Of a DNA stretch of 64,000 bases, positions 53,845 to 64,000 are shown piece by piece (positions within the stretch are counted from its first letter, which is position 1; each line of letters begins with the position of its first letter). The DNA comes from Nocardioides lijunqiniae. Its GTDB lineage: Bacteria; Actinomycetota; Actinomycetes; Propionibacteriales; Nocardioidaceae. Both the position numbers and the translations under genes were made by a program. The DNA lies in contig NZ_JACJGM010000029.1 of NCBI RefSeq assembly GCF_015024225.1, positions 25,797-89,796 of the forward strand, in the 5' to 3' direction. The notes under the pieces are model-generated. The model did not search any database, was not told where the DNA came from, and worked only from the letters and a program-made list of their open reading frames with translations.

Positions 53845-55059
53845 TCAGGCTGTCAGCCGCTCCAAGGTGCGTCGAACGCTTTCCAGCCCGGCGTCCACCT
53901 CGGCGAACGACGTGGACAGCGGCGAGAGCCCGAGGCGCAGGCCGTGGGGGTCGCGGTAGTCGGGGATGACGTCCTCGGCCCAGAGCGCCGCGGTCACGTC
54001 GCGCATCGCCGGGTGGTTGAGCGTCACGTGACCGCCACGGCGGTCGGCCTCGCGGGGCGAGGCGACCGAGACGCCCGGGAGCCGCTCGTCGGCCAGCAGG
54101 ATCGCGTGCTCGGTGAGGGCGACCGACTTGGCGCGCACCGCGTCCATCCCGACCTCCTCGATCAGCGCGAGCATGTCCTGCATCGCGAGCATGCCGACCA
54201 CCGGCGGGGTGCCGCTGAGCATCCGCCGGATGCCGGGGGCGGGGCGGTACTCCGGGCCCATGAGGAACGGGTCGCTCGCGCCCATCCACCCCTGGACCGG
54301 CTGACTCACCTCGTCGAGCAGCCGCGCGGCGACGTAGACGAACGCCGGCGCGCCGGGGCCGCCGTTGAGGTACTTGTAGGTGCAGCCGACCGCGAAGTCG
54401 GCCTGGCACTCGTCGAGGCGGAGCGGGACCGAGCCGACGGAGTGGCTCAGGTCCCAGAGCACGAGCGCGCCGGCGTCGTGCGCGATCGCGGTGAGCCCGG
54501 CCATGTCGGCGAGGTGCGCGGAGCGGTAGGCGACGTGGCTGAGCACCACCAGCGCCGTCTGCGGCCCGACGACGGCGGCGAGCTGGTCGGCCTCGACGCC
54601 GGCGGCGGTGTCGACCTCGATCCAGCGCAGGGTCAGCCCGCACTCGCGCGCGACGCCGTCGGCGACGTAGCGGTCGGTGGGGAAGTTGTCGCGGTCGATC
54701 ACGATCTCGGTGCGACCCGGCCGGGCCGCGACGGCGGCGCGCATCGCCTTGTAGAGGAGCACCGTGGTGGAGTCGCCGACGACCGTCTGTCCCGGGGCAG
54801 CCCCGAGCACGACGCGGCCGAGGTCGTCGCCGATCACCTCGGGTAGCAGGAACCAGCGCTCGTCCCAGCCCCGGATCAGCCGCCCGCCCCACTCCTGCTC
54901 CACGAACTCCGCGAGCCGCGGTCCGGTCGCGCGCAGCGGGCGCCCGAGGGAGTTGCCGTCGAAGTAGACGAGCGGGCTCTCGGCACCGATGAAGCGGTCG
55001 CGGTACGACGCCAGCGGGTCGCGCCGGTCGAGGTCGGTCGGGGCGGTGGGGTTCTGCAC
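53845..55059 (-). CDS. kynU: Kynureninase
   Basis: 404 residues from GTG 55059. PLP-dependent fold type I with the lysine in FAVGCTYKYLNGG and the kynureninase signature LVYFDGNSLGRP near the start. It splits kynurenine to anthranilate and alanine in tryptophan degradation. Other kynurenine-pathway genes are not in the window. It is followed directly by the S66 peptidase gene. Confidence 0.95.
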   Translation of the reverse strand: MQNPTAPTDLDRRDPLASYRDRFIGAESPLVYFDGNSLGRPLRATGPRLAEFVEQEWGGRLIRGWDERWFLLPEVIGDDLGRVVLGAAPGQTVVGDSTTVLLYKAMRAAVAARPGRTEIVIDRDNFPTDRYVADGVARECGLTLRWIEVDTAAGVEADQLAAVVGPQTALVVLSHVAYRSAHLADMAGLTAIAHDAGALVLWDLSHSVGSVPLRLDECQADFAVGCTYKYLNGGPGAPAFVYVAARLLDEVSQPVQGWMGASDPFLMGPEYRPAPGIRRMLSGTPPVVGMLAMQDMLALIEEVGMDAVRAKSVALTEHAILLADERLPGVSVASPREADRRGGHVTLNHPAMRDVTAALWAEDVIPDYRDPHGLRLGLSPLSTSFAEVDAGLESVRRTLERLTA

Positions 55060-55094
55060 GGTCGCGACGGTATCGCCCGGCCTCGGGGCTCCGC

Positions 55095-56120
55095 TCACTG
55101 GAAGCTGATGAACCGCACCCGCGGCCGCAGCCGGTGGACCTCGCGCGGACCCATCCGGTTGACGTCCTCGTCGTAGAAGAGCTTGAAGCCCATCGAGAAC
55201 TGGCTCGGCCGCGCCACCGCGCCGTACGTCGCCCGCTTCTGCGTGCGCGTGCCGAACCCGTCGACGTGCTGCACCATCGCCAGGCCGGCCCGGGGCCGCA
55301 CCCGCCGGACGTCCTCGATCATGGACGTGCGGAACTGGTGGAGGACGAAGAGCTTCTCGGGCAGCTGGTGCGTGGCGGTCAGCTGCGAGAGCCAGGCGGA
55401 CACCCGGTTGACCTCGCGTGCGCGCACCGACCCGATGACCTGCCCCGGCCGCTCGCGGCGCTTCATCCGCCACTCCGGGTCCAGGGCCAGGCCGACGTGG
55501 GGCTGGCGCAGCGCCCACTCCCACCGCTTCGCGACCGTCAGGAAGTCGGAGCGGCCCGGCTGGAGGTCGAGCAACAGGAGCGCGCCGTCGCGGTGGGCGG
55601 CGCGCACGTAGCTGCGCACCGCCGCGCGGTCGATGTCGTGGCTGAAGTCGCCGTCGGGGCCCGGTCCGCCGTCCGCGACGGTGACGATGAGCTCGTAGAC
55701 CGGCTGCACCGGTCGGCCCGGCCGGGCGAACGGACGCGCCGCCCGCCGCAGGCGGCGGATCGCCTGGTCGGGGCCCGTCTCCCCCAGCACCCCGAGCGAG
55801 CCGGTGCCGGCGGTGCCGTAGTAGGCGACGAGGAAGTGGCCGCCGCCGAAGACGCGGGTGCGGCCGCCCGGCAGGGTGGCCGCGGTGGCGGGCGGTGGCG
55901 GCGCGACCGGGGTGGCCGGGGCCGAGGGCGCCGGGGTGTCGGGAGTCGAGCTCGGCGTGGGCGCCGTGGTCGGCTCGGCGTCGGACGCAGGCTCGTTCGC
56001 AGGGTCGCTCGCGGGGCCGTCCGGGGACCCCCCGGCCGCCCAGGCGACGCCGATCAGGCCCAGCATCAGCGCGGCCACGAGGAGCAGGACCAGCCGGCTG
56101 CGGTCGGGGCCCGCGGTCAC
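55095..56120 (-). CDS. Exported protein with Pro/Ala-rich linker, function unknown
   Basis: 341 residues. An N-terminal membrane or signal segment (LVLLLVAALMLGLIGVAWAAG) is followed by a low-complexity Pro/Thr/Ala linker (~30-85) and a globular domain (~90-341). It contains FLVAYYGTAGTGSLGVLG, ELIVTVADGG, LLLLDLQPG and LALDPEWRM, spaced like strands of a TIM barrel. It may be a glycosidase-like surface protein, but catalytic residues are not assigned. It is separated from kynU by 35 nt. Confidence 0.7.
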   Translation of the reverse strand: MTAGPDRSRLVLLLVAALMLGLIGVAWAAGGSPDGPASDPANEPASDAEPTTAPTPSSTPDTPAPSAPATPVAPPPPATAATLPGGRTRVFGGGHFLVAYYGTAGTGSLGVLGETGPDQAIRRLRRAARPFARPGRPVQPVYELIVTVADGGPGPDGDFSHDIDRAAVRSYVRAAHRDGALLLLDLQPGRSDFLTVAKRWEWALRQPHVGLALDPEWRMKRRERPGQVIGSVRAREVNRVSAWLSQLTATHQLPEKLFVLHQFRTSMIEDVRRVRPRAGLAMVQHVDGFGTRTQKRATYGAVARPSQFSMGFKLFYDEDVNRMGPREVHRLRPRVRFISFQ

Positions 56121-56124
56121 GCCG

Positions 56125-56697
56125 TCACGCGCCGGACACCGGCTCGGGGTCGTCGTCGAAGGCGGGGATCCCGTCGATGCTGGCGCGGTTCTTGAGGCGG
56201 CGGTAGGCGACGACGCCGTCGGCGCCGCGGCGCTCCATGTTGGGGGTGAGCAGGTCGCGCTCGCCGTCGAGCGACATCAGCGGCAGCGAGTAGCCGCAGG
56301 AGTCGCTGACCCGCTCGACGTCGACCACGATGACCGCGCGGGCGGCGGGGTTGGCCGGGAAGCGCGCGGCCCACACGGCGTAGTCGTCGTCGTAGAGGCC
56401 CACCACCCGGCCGCGTCCGTGCAGCCGGACGATGTTGGGCTTGGCCTCGAACGAGCAGAACATCACGGTCACCCGCCCGTTCTGGCGCAGGTGCGCGATC
56501 GTCTCGGCCCCGCTCGCGGTGAGGTCGAGGTAGGCCACCGTGTGCTCGTCGACGACCACGAACGTGTCGGCCAGGCCCTTGGGAGAGACGTTGACGTGGC
56601 CGTCGTCGCCCGAGGGCGCGGTGGCCACGAAGAACACCGGCTGCCGCTCGACGAACTCGCGGACCCGGCCGGCGATCCCGTCGTGGACCTTGCCCAC
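56125..56697 (-). CDS. Pyridoxamine 5'-phosphate oxidase family (FMN-binding) protein
   Basis: 190 residues from GTG 56697. The split-barrel N-terminal part (FFVATAPSGDDGHVNVSPKG) and VAYLDLTASGAETIAHLRQN match the PNPOx-like family that binds FMN or F420. The C-terminus is extended (RLKNRASIDGIPAF). The substrate cannot be named. It ends 4 nt before the start of the exported protein gene. Confidence 0.87.
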   Translation of the reverse strand: MGKVHDGIAGRVREFVERQPVFFVATAPSGDDGHVNVSPKGLADTFVVVDEHTVAYLDLTASGAETIAHLRQNGRVTVMFCSFEAKPNIVRLHGRGRVVGLYDDDYAVWAARFPANPAARAVIVVDVERVSDSCGYSLPLMSLDGERDLLTPNMERRGADGVVAYRRLKNRASIDGIPAFDDDPEPVSGA

Positions 56698-56709
56698 CTC
56701 AGCGCCCCA

Positions 56710-58398
56710 TCAGGACGTGACGGCGCCGTGGGCCGCCGACTGGACGACCTTGGCGTACTTGCCGAGCACCCCGCGGGTGTACTTGGGCGGCAGCGGCTCC
56801 CAGCCGACCTTGCGGTCCTCCCAGTCACCGTCGATCTCGACGTCCAGGGTGCGGTTGAGCACGTCGAGCGTGATCTGGTCGCCGTCACGCACGTAGGCGA
56901 TCGGACCGCCGTCGACGGCCTCCGGAGCGACGTGGCCGACGCACAGCCCGGTCGTGCCGCCGGAGAAGCGGCCGTCGGTGAGCAGCAGGACGTCCTTGCC
57001 GAGGCCGGCACCCTTGATGGCGCCGGTGATGGCGAGCATCTCGCGCATGCCCGGACCGCCCTTGGGGCCCTCGTAGCGGATGACGACGACGTCCTTGGCC
57101 TTGATCTGGCCGGCGGCAAGGGCGTCCATGGCGGCGCGCTCGCCGTCGAAGACGCGCGCCGTGCCGGTGAACACCGAGTCGTCGAAGCCGGCGCTCTTGA
57201 CGACGGCGCCCTCGGGGGCCAGCGAGCCCTTGAGGATCGTCAGGCCACCGGTGCGGTGGATGGGCCGGTCGAGCTTGCGGATCACGTCGTCGTCGACCTC
57301 GGGAGGCGCGATGTCGGCGAGGTTCTCGGCCATGGTGCGGCCGGTGACGGTCAGGCAGTCGCCGTGCATCAGGCCGGCGTCCAGCAGCGCCTTCATCACC
57401 ATCGGGATGCCGCCGACCTTGTCGACGTCGTTCATGACGTACTTGCCGAACGGCTTGAGGTCGCCGAGGTGCGGCACCTTGTCACCGATGCGGTTGAAGT
57501 CGTCGAGGGTCAGGTCGACCTCGGCCTCACGGGCGATGGCCAGCAGGTGCAGGACGGCGTTGGTGGAGCCGCCGAGGGCCATGACGACGGTGATGGCGTT
57601 CTCGAACGCCTCCTTGGTCATGATCTGGCGCGCGGTGATGCCGCGGCGCAGCATGCCGACGACGGCCTCGCCGGAGCGGTGGGCGAACCCGTCGCGGCGA
57701 CGGTCGACGGCCGGCGGGGCGGCCGAGCCAGGCAGGGACATGCCGAGGGCCTCGCCGACGGCCGCCATCGTGTTGGCGGTGTACATGCCGCCGCAGGCGC
57801 CCTCGCCGGGACAGATGGCGCGCTCGATCTTGTCGACCTGCTCGCGCGACATCTTGCCCGCGAGGCAGGCGCCGACGGCCTCGAAGGCGTCGATGATCGT
57901 GACGTCCTTGCCGTCGACCTGGCCCGGCATGATCGAGCCGGCGTAGAGGAAGACGCTGGCGAGGTCGAGGCGGGCGGCGGCCATGAGCATGCCGGGCAGC
58001 GACTTGTCGCAGCCGGCGAGCAGCACCGAGCCGTCGAGGCGCTCGGCCATCATCACGGTCTCGACCGAGTCGGCGATGACCTCGCGCGAGACCAGCGAGA
58101 AGTGCATCCCCTCGTGACCCATCGAGATGCCGTCGGACACCGAGATCGTGCCGAACTCCAGCGGGTAGCCGCCGGCGGCGTGCACGCCGTTCTTGACGGC
58201 CTTGGCGAGGCGGTCGAGCGAGAGGTTGCAGGGCGTGATCTCGTTCCAGCTGGACGCGACGCCTATCTGGGGCTTCTCCCAGTCGTCGTCGCCCATGCCC
58301 ACCGCTCGGAGCATGCCGCGGGAGGCGGCCTTCTCCAGGCCGTCGGTGACGTCGCGGGAGCGGGGCTTGAGGTCGTGCTGCGGGGACTCGTCGCTCAT
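56710..58398 (-). CDS. ilvD: Dihydroxy-acid dehydratase
   Basis: 562 residues. The iron-sulphur ligands are in [19 protein letters not shown] and [13 protein letters not shown], and the C-terminal [16 protein letters not shown] closes the active site. It makes the 2-keto acids in branched-chain synthesis, the step after IlvC, but is coded about 8.5 kb from ilvBNC. Start ATG 58398 is the well-conserved MSDES... beginning. Confidence 0.96.
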   Translation of the reverse strand: MSDESPQHDLKPRSRDVTDGLEKAASRGMLRAVGMGDDDWEKPQIGVASSWNEITPCNLSLDRLAKAVKNGVHAAGGYPLEFGTISVSDGISMGHEGMHFSLVSREVIADSVETVMMAERLDGSVLLAGCDKSLPGMLMAAARLDLASVFLYAGSIMPGQVDGKDVTIIDAFEAVGACLAGKMSREQVDKIERAICPGEGACGGMYTANTMAAVGEALGMSLPGSAAPPAVDRRRDGFAHRSGEAVVGMLRRGITARQIMTKEAFENAITVVMALGGSTNAVLHLLAIAREAEVDLTLDDFNRIGDKVPHLGDLKPFGKYVMNDVDKVGGIPMVMKALLDAGLMHGDCLTVTGRTMAENLADIAPPEVDDDVIRKLDRPIHRTGGLTILKGSLAPEGAVVKSAGFDDSVFTGTARVFDGERAAMDALAAGQIKAKDVVVIRYEGPKGGPGMREMLAITGAIKGAGLGKDVLLLTDGRFSGGTTGLCVGHVAPEAVDGGPIAYVRDGDQITLDVLNRTLDVEIDGDWEDRKVGWEPLPPKYTRGVLGKYAKVVQSAAHGAVTS

Positions 58399-58482
58399 GG
58401 CCACGAGCCTATCGGCGTGGCGCACGACACGGCGGGCGGTCTCGAGGCGGGGATGCGGGGCCGCACTCCCTACGCTGGACCC

Positions 58483-59223
58483 ATGACCTCCGCCTCCGCC
58501 GTCCCGTGGACCGACTTCGACGCGATCCTGTTCGACCTGGACGGCGTGGTGACCCCCACGGCCGAGGTCCACATGCGGGCCTGGGCCGAGATGTTCAACG
58601 GCTTCCTGGAGTCCTGGTCCGGCAGCGGCGACACCGCTCCCTACACCGACGCCGACTACTTCGCCCACGTCGACGGCAAGCCCCGCTACGACGGCGTGCG
58701 CGACTTCCTCGCCTCGCGCGGCATCGAGCTCCCCGAGGGCAGCGACGACGACGCCGGCACCGAGGAGACCGTCAAGGGCCTCGGCAACCGCAAGAACGAC
58801 GCCTTCAACGTGGTGCTCGAGCGCGACGGCGTCACGGCCTACCCCGGCTCGGTGGCCCTGCTCGACCACCTGCGGCAGCTCGGCCTGCCCCTGGCGGTGG
58901 TCTCGTCCTCGGCCAACGCCCCGTCGGTCCTCGAGACGGCCGGGCTGTCCGACCGCTTCCAGACCGTCGTCGACGGCAGGGTGGCCAAGGAGCTGGGCCT
59001 CGCCGGCAAGCCGGCGCCCGACACGTTCCTGCACGCCGCCGAGGTGCTGGGCGCCACGGCCGCGACCTCGGTCGTCCTGGAGGACGCGGTGTCCGGCGTG
59101 CGCGCCGGTCGTGCGGGCAGCTTCGGGCTGGTGATCGGCGTCGACCGCGGCGCCGGCCACGAGACCCTCACCGAGGCCGGCGCGGACCTCGTCGTCTCTG
59201 ACCTCGCGGAGACCCTCCCGTGA
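58483..59223 (+). CDS. HAD-superfamily hydrolase, beta-phosphoglucomutase-like
   Basis: 246 residues. Catalytic motif [11 protein letters not shown], a cap domain inserted after it, motif III lysine in [10 protein letters not shown] and motif [15 protein letters not shown] are all present as in beta-phosphoglucomutases. It overlaps the start of a GH65 phosphorylase (GTGA), which makes beta-glucose 1-phosphate, so conversion of that product to glucose 6-phosphate is the natural role. Confidence 0.9.
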   Translation: MTSASAVPWTDFDAILFDLDGVVTPTAEVHMRAWAEMFNGFLESWSGSGDTAPYTDADYFAHVDGKPRYDGVRDFLASRGIELPEGSDDDAGTEETVKGLGNRKNDAFNVVLERDGVTAYPGSVALLDHLRQLGLPLAVVSSSANAPSVLETAGLSDRFQTVVDGRVAKELGLAGKPAPDTFLHAAEVLGATAATSVVLEDAVSGVRAGRAGSFGLVIGVDRGAGHETLTEAGADLVVSDLAETLP

Positions 59224-61832
59224 GCCGCACCCCGGTGGCTGCGGATCCCATGGACCGCGGCCGCTTCCCCGCGGACCCGTGGCGGCTCGTCGAGTGCGCC
59301 TACCGCCCCGACGACCTCGGGGTCACCGAGACGCTCTTCACGGTGGCCAACGGCTACCTCGGCATGCGCGCCAACCCCGAGGAGGGCCGCGACGCCTTCG
59401 CCCACGGGACCTTCGTCAACGGCTTCCACGAGACCTGGCCGATCCGCCACGCCGAGACGGCGTTCGGCTTCGCCCGCACCGGACAGACCATCGTCAACGC
59501 GCCCGACGCCAAGCTGCTCAAGCTCTACGTCGACGACGAGCCGCTCATCCTCGGCACGGCCGACCTCGAGCACTACGAGCGCAGCCTGGACTTCCGCGAC
59601 GGCGTCCTGCGCCGCAGCCTGGTGTGGCGCACGCCGTCGGGCAAGCGCGTGCGCATCGACTCCACCCGCATGGTCTCCATGACCCAGCGCCACCTCGCGA
59701 TCATGACCTTCGAGGTCACGATGCTGGAGGGCGACGCGCCCCTGGTCATCTCCTCGCAGGTGCTCAACCGCCAGGACGGCGAGGACGAGTACCACGTCCC
59801 CGAGGCCGCGATGGGCGAGTCGGGCGACCCGCGCAAGGCGGCGGCGTTCGAGGGCCGGGTGCTGATGCCCGAGGGCCACTACGCCCGCGAGGACCGGATG
59901 ATGCTCGGCTACCGCTGCGCCAACTCGCAGATGACCATCGCCGTCGCGGCCGACCACCACCTCACGACCGAGGACGAGCACGAGGTGGTCGTGCGCGAGC
60001 ACGAGGACCTCACCAAGATGGTCATCCGCGTCGAGGCCACCGAGGGCCGTACCGTCCGTCTCGAGAAGGTCGTGGCCTACCACACCTCCCGCGGCGTGCC
60101 CGTCGCCGAGCTGTCCGACCGCTGCGACCGCACGCTCGACCGCGTCGGGCGCCACGGCATCGAGCACTACCACGACGAGCAGCGCGACTGGTACGACCGC
60201 TTCTGGCGCCACGCCGACGTGGAGGTGCCGGGGGACGACGCCCAGCAGCAGGGCATCCGCTTCAACCTCTTCACGCTCGCCCAGGCGAGCGCGCGGGCCG
60301 ACCAGCAGGGCGTCCCGGCCAAGGGCGTGACCGGCTCGGGCTACGAGGGCCACTACTTCTGGGACTCCGAGATCTACGTCGCGCCGTTCCTGACCTACAC
60401 GCAGCCCCACCTGGCCCGCAACCTGATGCACTTCCGCACGCGCATGCTGCCGGCCGCGCGCACCCGGGCCCGCGAGATGGCCCAGAGCGGCGCGCTCTAC
60501 CCCTGGCGCACGATCAACGGCGAGGAGGCCTCCGCCTACTACGCCGCCGGCAGCGCGCAGGTCCACATCGACGCCGACATCGTCTACGCCCTCATGCAGT
60601 ACGTCGCCGGCTCCGGCGACCTCGGCTTCCTGCTGCGCGACGGGGTCGACGTGCTGGTCGAGACCGCCCGCATGTGGGCCGACCTCGGCTTCTGGCGCAG
60701 CAACGGCGACCGCTCGTTCCACATCCACGGGGTCACCGGGCCGGACGAGTACACGACCGTCGTCAACAACAACCTGTTCACCAACGTGATGGCCCGCTTC
60801 AACCTCGAGCAGGCCGTCGCGACCGTGGAGCTGATCCGCGACCACCACCCGGTGGAGTACTCCCAGCTCGTGCACCGCCTGCGCGTGAGCCCGGAGGAGA
60901 TCGAGGAGTGGCGCGCGTGCGCCGTCGGGATGCACATCCCCTTCGACGAGGGCCTCGGCATCCACCCGCAGGACGACTTCTTCCTCGACCGCGAGGTGTG
61001 GGACCTCTCCCGCACCCCGGAGGAGAACCGGCCGCTGATGCTGCACTACCACCCGCTGGTGATCTACCGGTTCCAGGTGCTCAAGCAGGCCGACGTCGTG
61101 ATGGCACTGTTCCTGCACGGCGACCGCTTCACCCCCGAGGAGAAGCGGGCCGACTTCGAGTACTACGACCCCATCACCACCGGCGACTCGACGCTGTCCG
61201 CCGTGGCGCAGGCCATCATGGCCGCCGAGGTGGGCTACCACGACGAGGCGCTCGGCTACTTCCGCTCGGCGCTCTACGTCGACCTGGCCAACCTCCACGG
61301 CAACACCGTCGACGGGATGCACGTGGCGTCCGCGGGCGGGGTGTGGAGCGCGCTGGTGTTCGGGTTCGCGGGCATGCGCGCGTACGGCGCCGAGCTCACC
61401 TTCGACCCGCGGCTGCCCGACGGCTGGGACGCCCTGCGCTTCCCCCTCACCTGGCGCGGCTGCCGGATGCGCGTCGAGGTCACGGCCGAGCACTTCCGCG
61501 TGACCGTCGACGGCCCCAACACCGAGCCGGGCGAGGAGGTCACCGACGACCGCGACGGGCTGCCCGTCACGCAGGAGGGACGCGTCGTGCTGCGCCTGCG
61601 CGGCACCCAGCACGTCGTCCGGCCGGGCCACCCGCTGGAGGTCGAGCTGGACGGCCACGGCGACCGGATCGACGGCGACCTCGGCTACCGGCCGCTGGTC
61701 GGCGGGCACCGGGCTGACGGCACGCAGATCACCGCCGGCGTGCCGGACCCGATCGACTTCGGCGAGGAGAGCGACGAGACCTACCTGCCGCCGGACCCGC
61801 CGCCCATGGGACCGCACGTCCCGCAGGAGTGA
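59220..61832 (+). CDS. Glycoside hydrolase family 65 (maltose/trehalose-type phosphorylase)
   Basis: 870 residues from GTG 59220. The GH65 general acid Glu is in the conserved [14 protein letters not shown], and the phosphate-binding/catalytic barrel runs through [19 protein letters not shown] and [20 protein letters not shown]. The N-terminal beta-sandwich (~1-270) is typical. The enzyme cleaves an alpha-glucoside with phosphate to beta-glucose 1-phosphate; maltose, trehalose or kojibiose cannot be told apart from sequence here. It is paired with the beta-phosphoglucomutase-like gene. Confidence 0.93.
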   Translation: MSRTPVAADPMDRGRFPADPWRLVECAYRPDDLGVTETLFTVANGYLGMRANPEEGRDAFAHGTFVNGFHETWPIRHAETAFGFARTGQTIVNAPDAKLLKLYVDDEPLILGTADLEHYERSLDFRDGVLRRSLVWRTPSGKRVRIDSTRMVSMTQRHLAIMTFEVTMLEGDAPLVISSQVLNRQDGEDEYHVPEAAMGESGDPRKAAAFEGRVLMPEGHYAREDRMMLGYRCANSQMTIAVAADHHLTTEDEHEVVVREHEDLTKMVIRVEATEGRTVRLEKVVAYHTSRGVPVAELSDRCDRTLDRVGRHGIEHYHDEQRDWYDRFWRHADVEVPGDDAQQQGIRFNLFTLAQASARADQQGVPAKGVTGSGYEGHYFWDSEIYVAPFLTYTQPHLARNLMHFRTRMLPAARTRAREMAQSGALYPWRTINGEEASAYYAAGSAQVHIDADIVYALMQYVAGSGDLGFLLRDGVDVLVETARMWADLGFWRSNGDRSFHIHGVTGPDEYTTVVNNNLFTNVMARFNLEQAVATVELIRDHHPVEYSQLVHRLRVSPEEIEEWRACAVGMHIPFDEGLGIHPQDDFFLDREVWDLSRTPEENRPLMLHYHPLVIYRFQVLKQADVVMALFLHGDRFTPEEKRADFEYYDPITTGDSTLSAVAQAIMAAEVGYHDEALGYFRSALYVDLANLHGNTVDGMHVASAGGVWSALVFGFAGMRAYGAELTFDPRLPDGWDALRFPLTWRGCRMRVEVTAEHFRVTVDGPNTEPGEEVTDDRDGLPVTQEGRVVLRLRGTQHVVRPGHPLEVELDGHGDRIDGDLGYRPLVGGHRADGTQITAGVPDPIDFGEESDETYLPPDPPPMGPHVPQE

Positions 61833-61847
61833 GCCGGGCCTGAGGGC

Positions 61848-62924
61848 TCACACCTTCGCGGCGCGCACCACCAGCACGTCGGGCAGGTTGCACACCAGCT
61901 GCCGCCAGGTCTCCCCCGCGTCGGCGGAGCCCCACACGGCGCCGTTGCGCGCTCCGACGTACAGGCCCGCGGAGTCGTGGGCGTCGGCGGTCATCGCGTC
62001 GCGCATCACGCCGACGTAGAAGTCGTTGGGCAAGCCGTCGCCCAGCTCCTCCCAGGTGTCGCCGGCGTCGCGGGAGCGGTGGACCCGCGCCTTGGCCTCG
62101 GGCGGGTAGCGGCCGTCGCCGGCGCCGATCGGGAACACGAAGATCGTGTCCGGCTCGTGCGGGTGCACCACGACCGGGAAGCCGAAGTCGGAGGGCAGGC
62201 CGTCGCCGATGTAGTCCCAGCTGCCGCCCTCGTCGTCGGAGCGGTAGACGCCGCCGTGGTTCTGCAGGTACAGCCGCTCGGGACGGGAGGGGTGCCGGGT
62301 CACCTTGTGCACGCACTGCCCGAACTCGGGGTACTGCTCCCCCTCGGGCAGGAACTCCGCACGGATGCCCTGGTTGCGCGCGGTCCACGAGCCGCCGCCG
62401 TCGGTGGTCTGGTAGACGCCGCCGGTGGAGATGGCCACCGTCACCGAGTCGGCGTCGGCCGGGTGCGGCAGGATCGTGTGGAAGGCCTGGCCGCCGAAGC
62501 CGGCGCCCCACTCCGGGCGCTGCGGGTGGTTCCACAGGGCCTCCTCGAGCGCAAAGGTGCGGCCGTGGTCCACCGAGCGCCACACCGCGCCGGGCTCGGT
62601 GCCGGCCCAGACCACGCCGGGCTCGCTGCCGGGGGCCAGCTGCCAGACCCGCTCGACCGAGGCGTCGTAGCCCTCGGGGAAGCGGACGCCGGAGCCCTCC
62701 TGCCACGTCGCGCCGAGGTCGTCGGACCAGCGCACCTGCGGCCCGAGCCACGTCGACGAGGCGCCGGAGTAGAGCCGGGGCGCGTCGCCCCGGACGTCGA
62801 CCATGCAGGAGTAGACCTCCTCCATGTCCTGGTGGGGACCGGTGAACTCCCAGTCCGCGCGCTCGTCGTCGGACCTCCCGATCCACAGGCCCTTGCGGGT
62901 CCCGACCATCAGCACCGTGCCCAT
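61848..62924 (-). CDS. BNR/sialidase-like beta-propeller protein
   Basis: 358 residues from ATG 62924. Repeated BNR motifs SxDxGxTW are seen, for example WSDDLGATW, SVDHGRTF, TTDGGGSWT, SDDEGGSWD, SRDAGDTW and SADAGETW, the sign of a six- or seven-bladed propeller of the sialidase/photosystem-stability (WD40/YVTN) kind. No signal peptide, so cytoplasmic. It is a non-catalytic candidate because the sialidase active site is not evident. It is convergent with GH65. Confidence 0.88.
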   Translation of the reverse strand: MGTVLMVGTRKGLWIGRSDDERADWEFTGPHQDMEEVYSCMVDVRGDAPRLYSGASSTWLGPQVRWSDDLGATWQEGSGVRFPEGYDASVERVWQLAPGSEPGVVWAGTEPGAVWRSVDHGRTFALEEALWNHPQRPEWGAGFGGQAFHTILPHPADADSVTVAISTGGVYQTTDGGGSWTARNQGIRAEFLPEGEQYPEFGQCVHKVTRHPSRPERLYLQNHGGVYRSDDEGGSWDYIGDGLPSDFGFPVVVHPHEPDTIFVFPIGAGDGRYPPEAKARVHRSRDAGDTWEELGDGLPNDFYVGVMRDAMTADAHDSAGLYVGARNGAVWGSADAGETWRQLVCNLPDVLVVRAAKV

Positions 62925-62974
62925 CTGCGACTCCCTCGTCTCGACCGACCTCACTCTTCTCCTAGATTGACCCG

Positions 62975-63859
62975 GTGACCAGTCCCAACTCATCGGTGCG
63001 GCCACGCGGTCTCGTGGTCTCGCCGATCTGGCTGGTGCTGGTCGGCATCCTGTCCGTGCAGCTGGGCGCCGGCGTCGCCAAGAGCCTCTTCGACGAGATC
63101 TCGCCGACGGCCATCGTGTTCCTGCGGCTCGCCACCAGCTCGATCATCCTGTGGCTGCTGGCCCGGCCCACCCTGCGCGGCCGGTCGCGCCAGGACTGGC
63201 AGGTGGTGCTCGGCTTCGGGCTCAGCCTGGGCGTCATGAACTGGGCGATCTACCAGTCCTTCTCGCGGATCCCGCTCGGGATCGCGGTGACGATCGAGTT
63301 CGTCGGGCCGCTGACGCTCGCCGTGCTGGGCTCGAGGCGGGCGCGCGACCTGGTCTGGGTCGGTCTGGCGGCCGTGGGCGTCCTGCTCCTGGGCTTCGAG
63401 CGCACCGACCTGTCGGTCGCCGGCGTGCTCTACGCGCTCCTCGCGGGCGTCGCCTGGGGCTCCTACATCCTGCTCAGCGCCTCCACCGGCCGGCGCTGGC
63501 CCGGCTTCGACGGGCTGACCCTGGCCAGCATCGTCGCGACCGCCCTGCTGCTCCCCTTCGCACTGGACGCCGGCGGCTCGACGCTCGCGGACCCGCGCAT
63601 CCTGCTGATCGGCGCCGCGGTCGGCCTCCTCAGCTCGGTCATCCCCTACACCTGCGAGCTGGTCGCCCTCCGCTCGCTGCGCCCCGCGGTCTTCGGCATC
63701 CTGATGAGCCTGGAGCCCGCCGCCGCCGCCCTCGCCGGCCTCGTCGTCCTCCACGAGCTCCTCTCCCCCGTCCAGCTCCTCGCCATGGCCTGCGTCGTCG
63801 CCGCCAGCATCGGCGCCACCCGCTCCGGCTCCACCATCGCGGAGCCGGTGCCCGACTGA
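62975..63859 (+). CDS. EamA/DMT family transporter (RhtA-like)
   Basis: 294 residues from GTG 62975 with ten predicted membrane helices in two EamA halves (SPIWLVLVGILSVQLGAGV ... and VAGVLYALLAGVAWGSYIL). The ordering and LEPAAAALAGLVVL near the end fit the RhtA threonine/homoserine exporter subgroup. Substrate is inferred from family only. It is divergent from the BNR gene. Confidence 0.87.
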   Translation: MTSPNSSVRPRGLVVSPIWLVLVGILSVQLGAGVAKSLFDEISPTAIVFLRLATSSIILWLLARPTLRGRSRQDWQVVLGFGLSLGVMNWAIYQSFSRIPLGIAVTIEFVGPLTLAVLGSRRARDLVWVGLAAVGVLLLGFERTDLSVAGVLYALLAGVAWGSYILLSASTGRRWPGFDGLTLASIVATALLLPFALDAGGSTLADPRILLIGAAVGLLSSVIPYTCELVALRSLRPAVFGILMSLEPAAAALAGLVVLHELLSPVQLLAMACVVAASIGATRSGSTIAEPVPD

Positions 63860-63865
63860 CGCGTT

Positions 63866-64000
63866 CGGTGGTCGAGCGTGAGGAGCGCCCGCGACGAGCG
63901 CCGATGTCCGGTGGTTGAGGTGCGAGCGCCAGCGAGCCTCGAAACCACACCCCCGGTGGTCGAGCAGTGAGGAGCGCCAGCGACGAGCGCCGACCCTCGG
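63866..64000. repeat. REP-like palindromic repeats, array continuing past the window
   Basis: At least three units: GGTGGTCGAGCGTGAGGAGC, GGTGGTTGAGGTGCGAGCGC with CCTCGAAACCAC, and GGTGGTCGAGCAGTGAGGAG. They belong to the same family as 33378-34022 and alternate in orientation. The array is cut by the window end. Confidence 0.75.

Noticed and set aside
58839..61817. 992-codon minus-strand frame
   Set aside because: Val/His/Glu-rich shadow of the GH65 and HAD genes.

Overview
The window is high-GC DNA with dense GTG/ATG starts, ATGA-type gene overlaps, a DUF222/HNH (13E12-type) gene and degenerate intergenic palindromes. Together these point to an actinobacterium, most like the Nocardioides group. 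This placement is inference from gene style; no rRNA or tRNA gene is present to test it.

Layout. (1) 1-7851 is an accessory island. Leftward it carries a ubiquitin-like conjugation operon: a Ubl protein, an E2-fold protein and a JAB(JAMM)-E1(ThiF) fusion cut by the window edge. Rightward it carries a sigma-like protein, an XRE-like regulator and an ImmA/IrrE metalloprotease with a Cys-rich tail. An unknown helical protein and a membrane-anchored PD-(D/E)xK nuclease candidate follow. (2) 7990-18945 holds a DUF222-HNH protein, small secreted or lipoprotein genes, a GNAT, a tautomerase with a TPR-LuxR regulator, a secreted beta-helix protein, a DoxX/HxlR divergent pair, a NUDIX, a 24-codon ORF behind a palindrome, and an SRPBCC protein. 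(3) 19132-24968 is an operon of ECF sigma factor, small partner, subtilase with a triple FHISSP repeat, TPR-CHAT (caspase-like) protein and NarL-type response regulator. (4) 25187-34880 holds a VOC protein, secreted Ig-like and PstS-like proteins around a guanidine-III riboswitch/Gdx exporter, a YCII/ECF sigma pair, an MFS/hydrolase pair and a pentapeptide-DinB fusion.

(5) 34883-38983 is the EfeUOB iron importer behind a DtxR/IdeR-like box, plus a DsbA/FrnE-like protein. (6) 39022-45159 is a leftward tandem array of five secreted RTX-like paralogues whose stop and start codons overlap by 7 nt; one junction carries a frameshift that fuses two of them. (7) 45350-47064 is an ABC exporter pair. 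(8) 47160-50676 is ilvB-ilvN-ilvC with a leader peptide and attenuator; ilvD lies at 56710-58398. (9) 50775-64000 is mostly housekeeping or catabolic: a PCD-VOC fusion, a VOC protein, a UBP zinc finger, an S66 peptidase, kynureninase, a secreted protein, a PPOX-family protein, a HAD/GH65 phosphorylase pair, a BNR-repeat protein and an EamA transporter. It is interrupted by a large inverted repeat at 52026-52384 and ends in REP-like repeats.

The two regions that most resemble undescribed systems are the Ubl/E2/JAB-E1 island with its divergent sigma/XRE/ImmA operon, and the ECF sigma/subtilase/TPR-CHAT operon, which looks like a proteolytic cascade.
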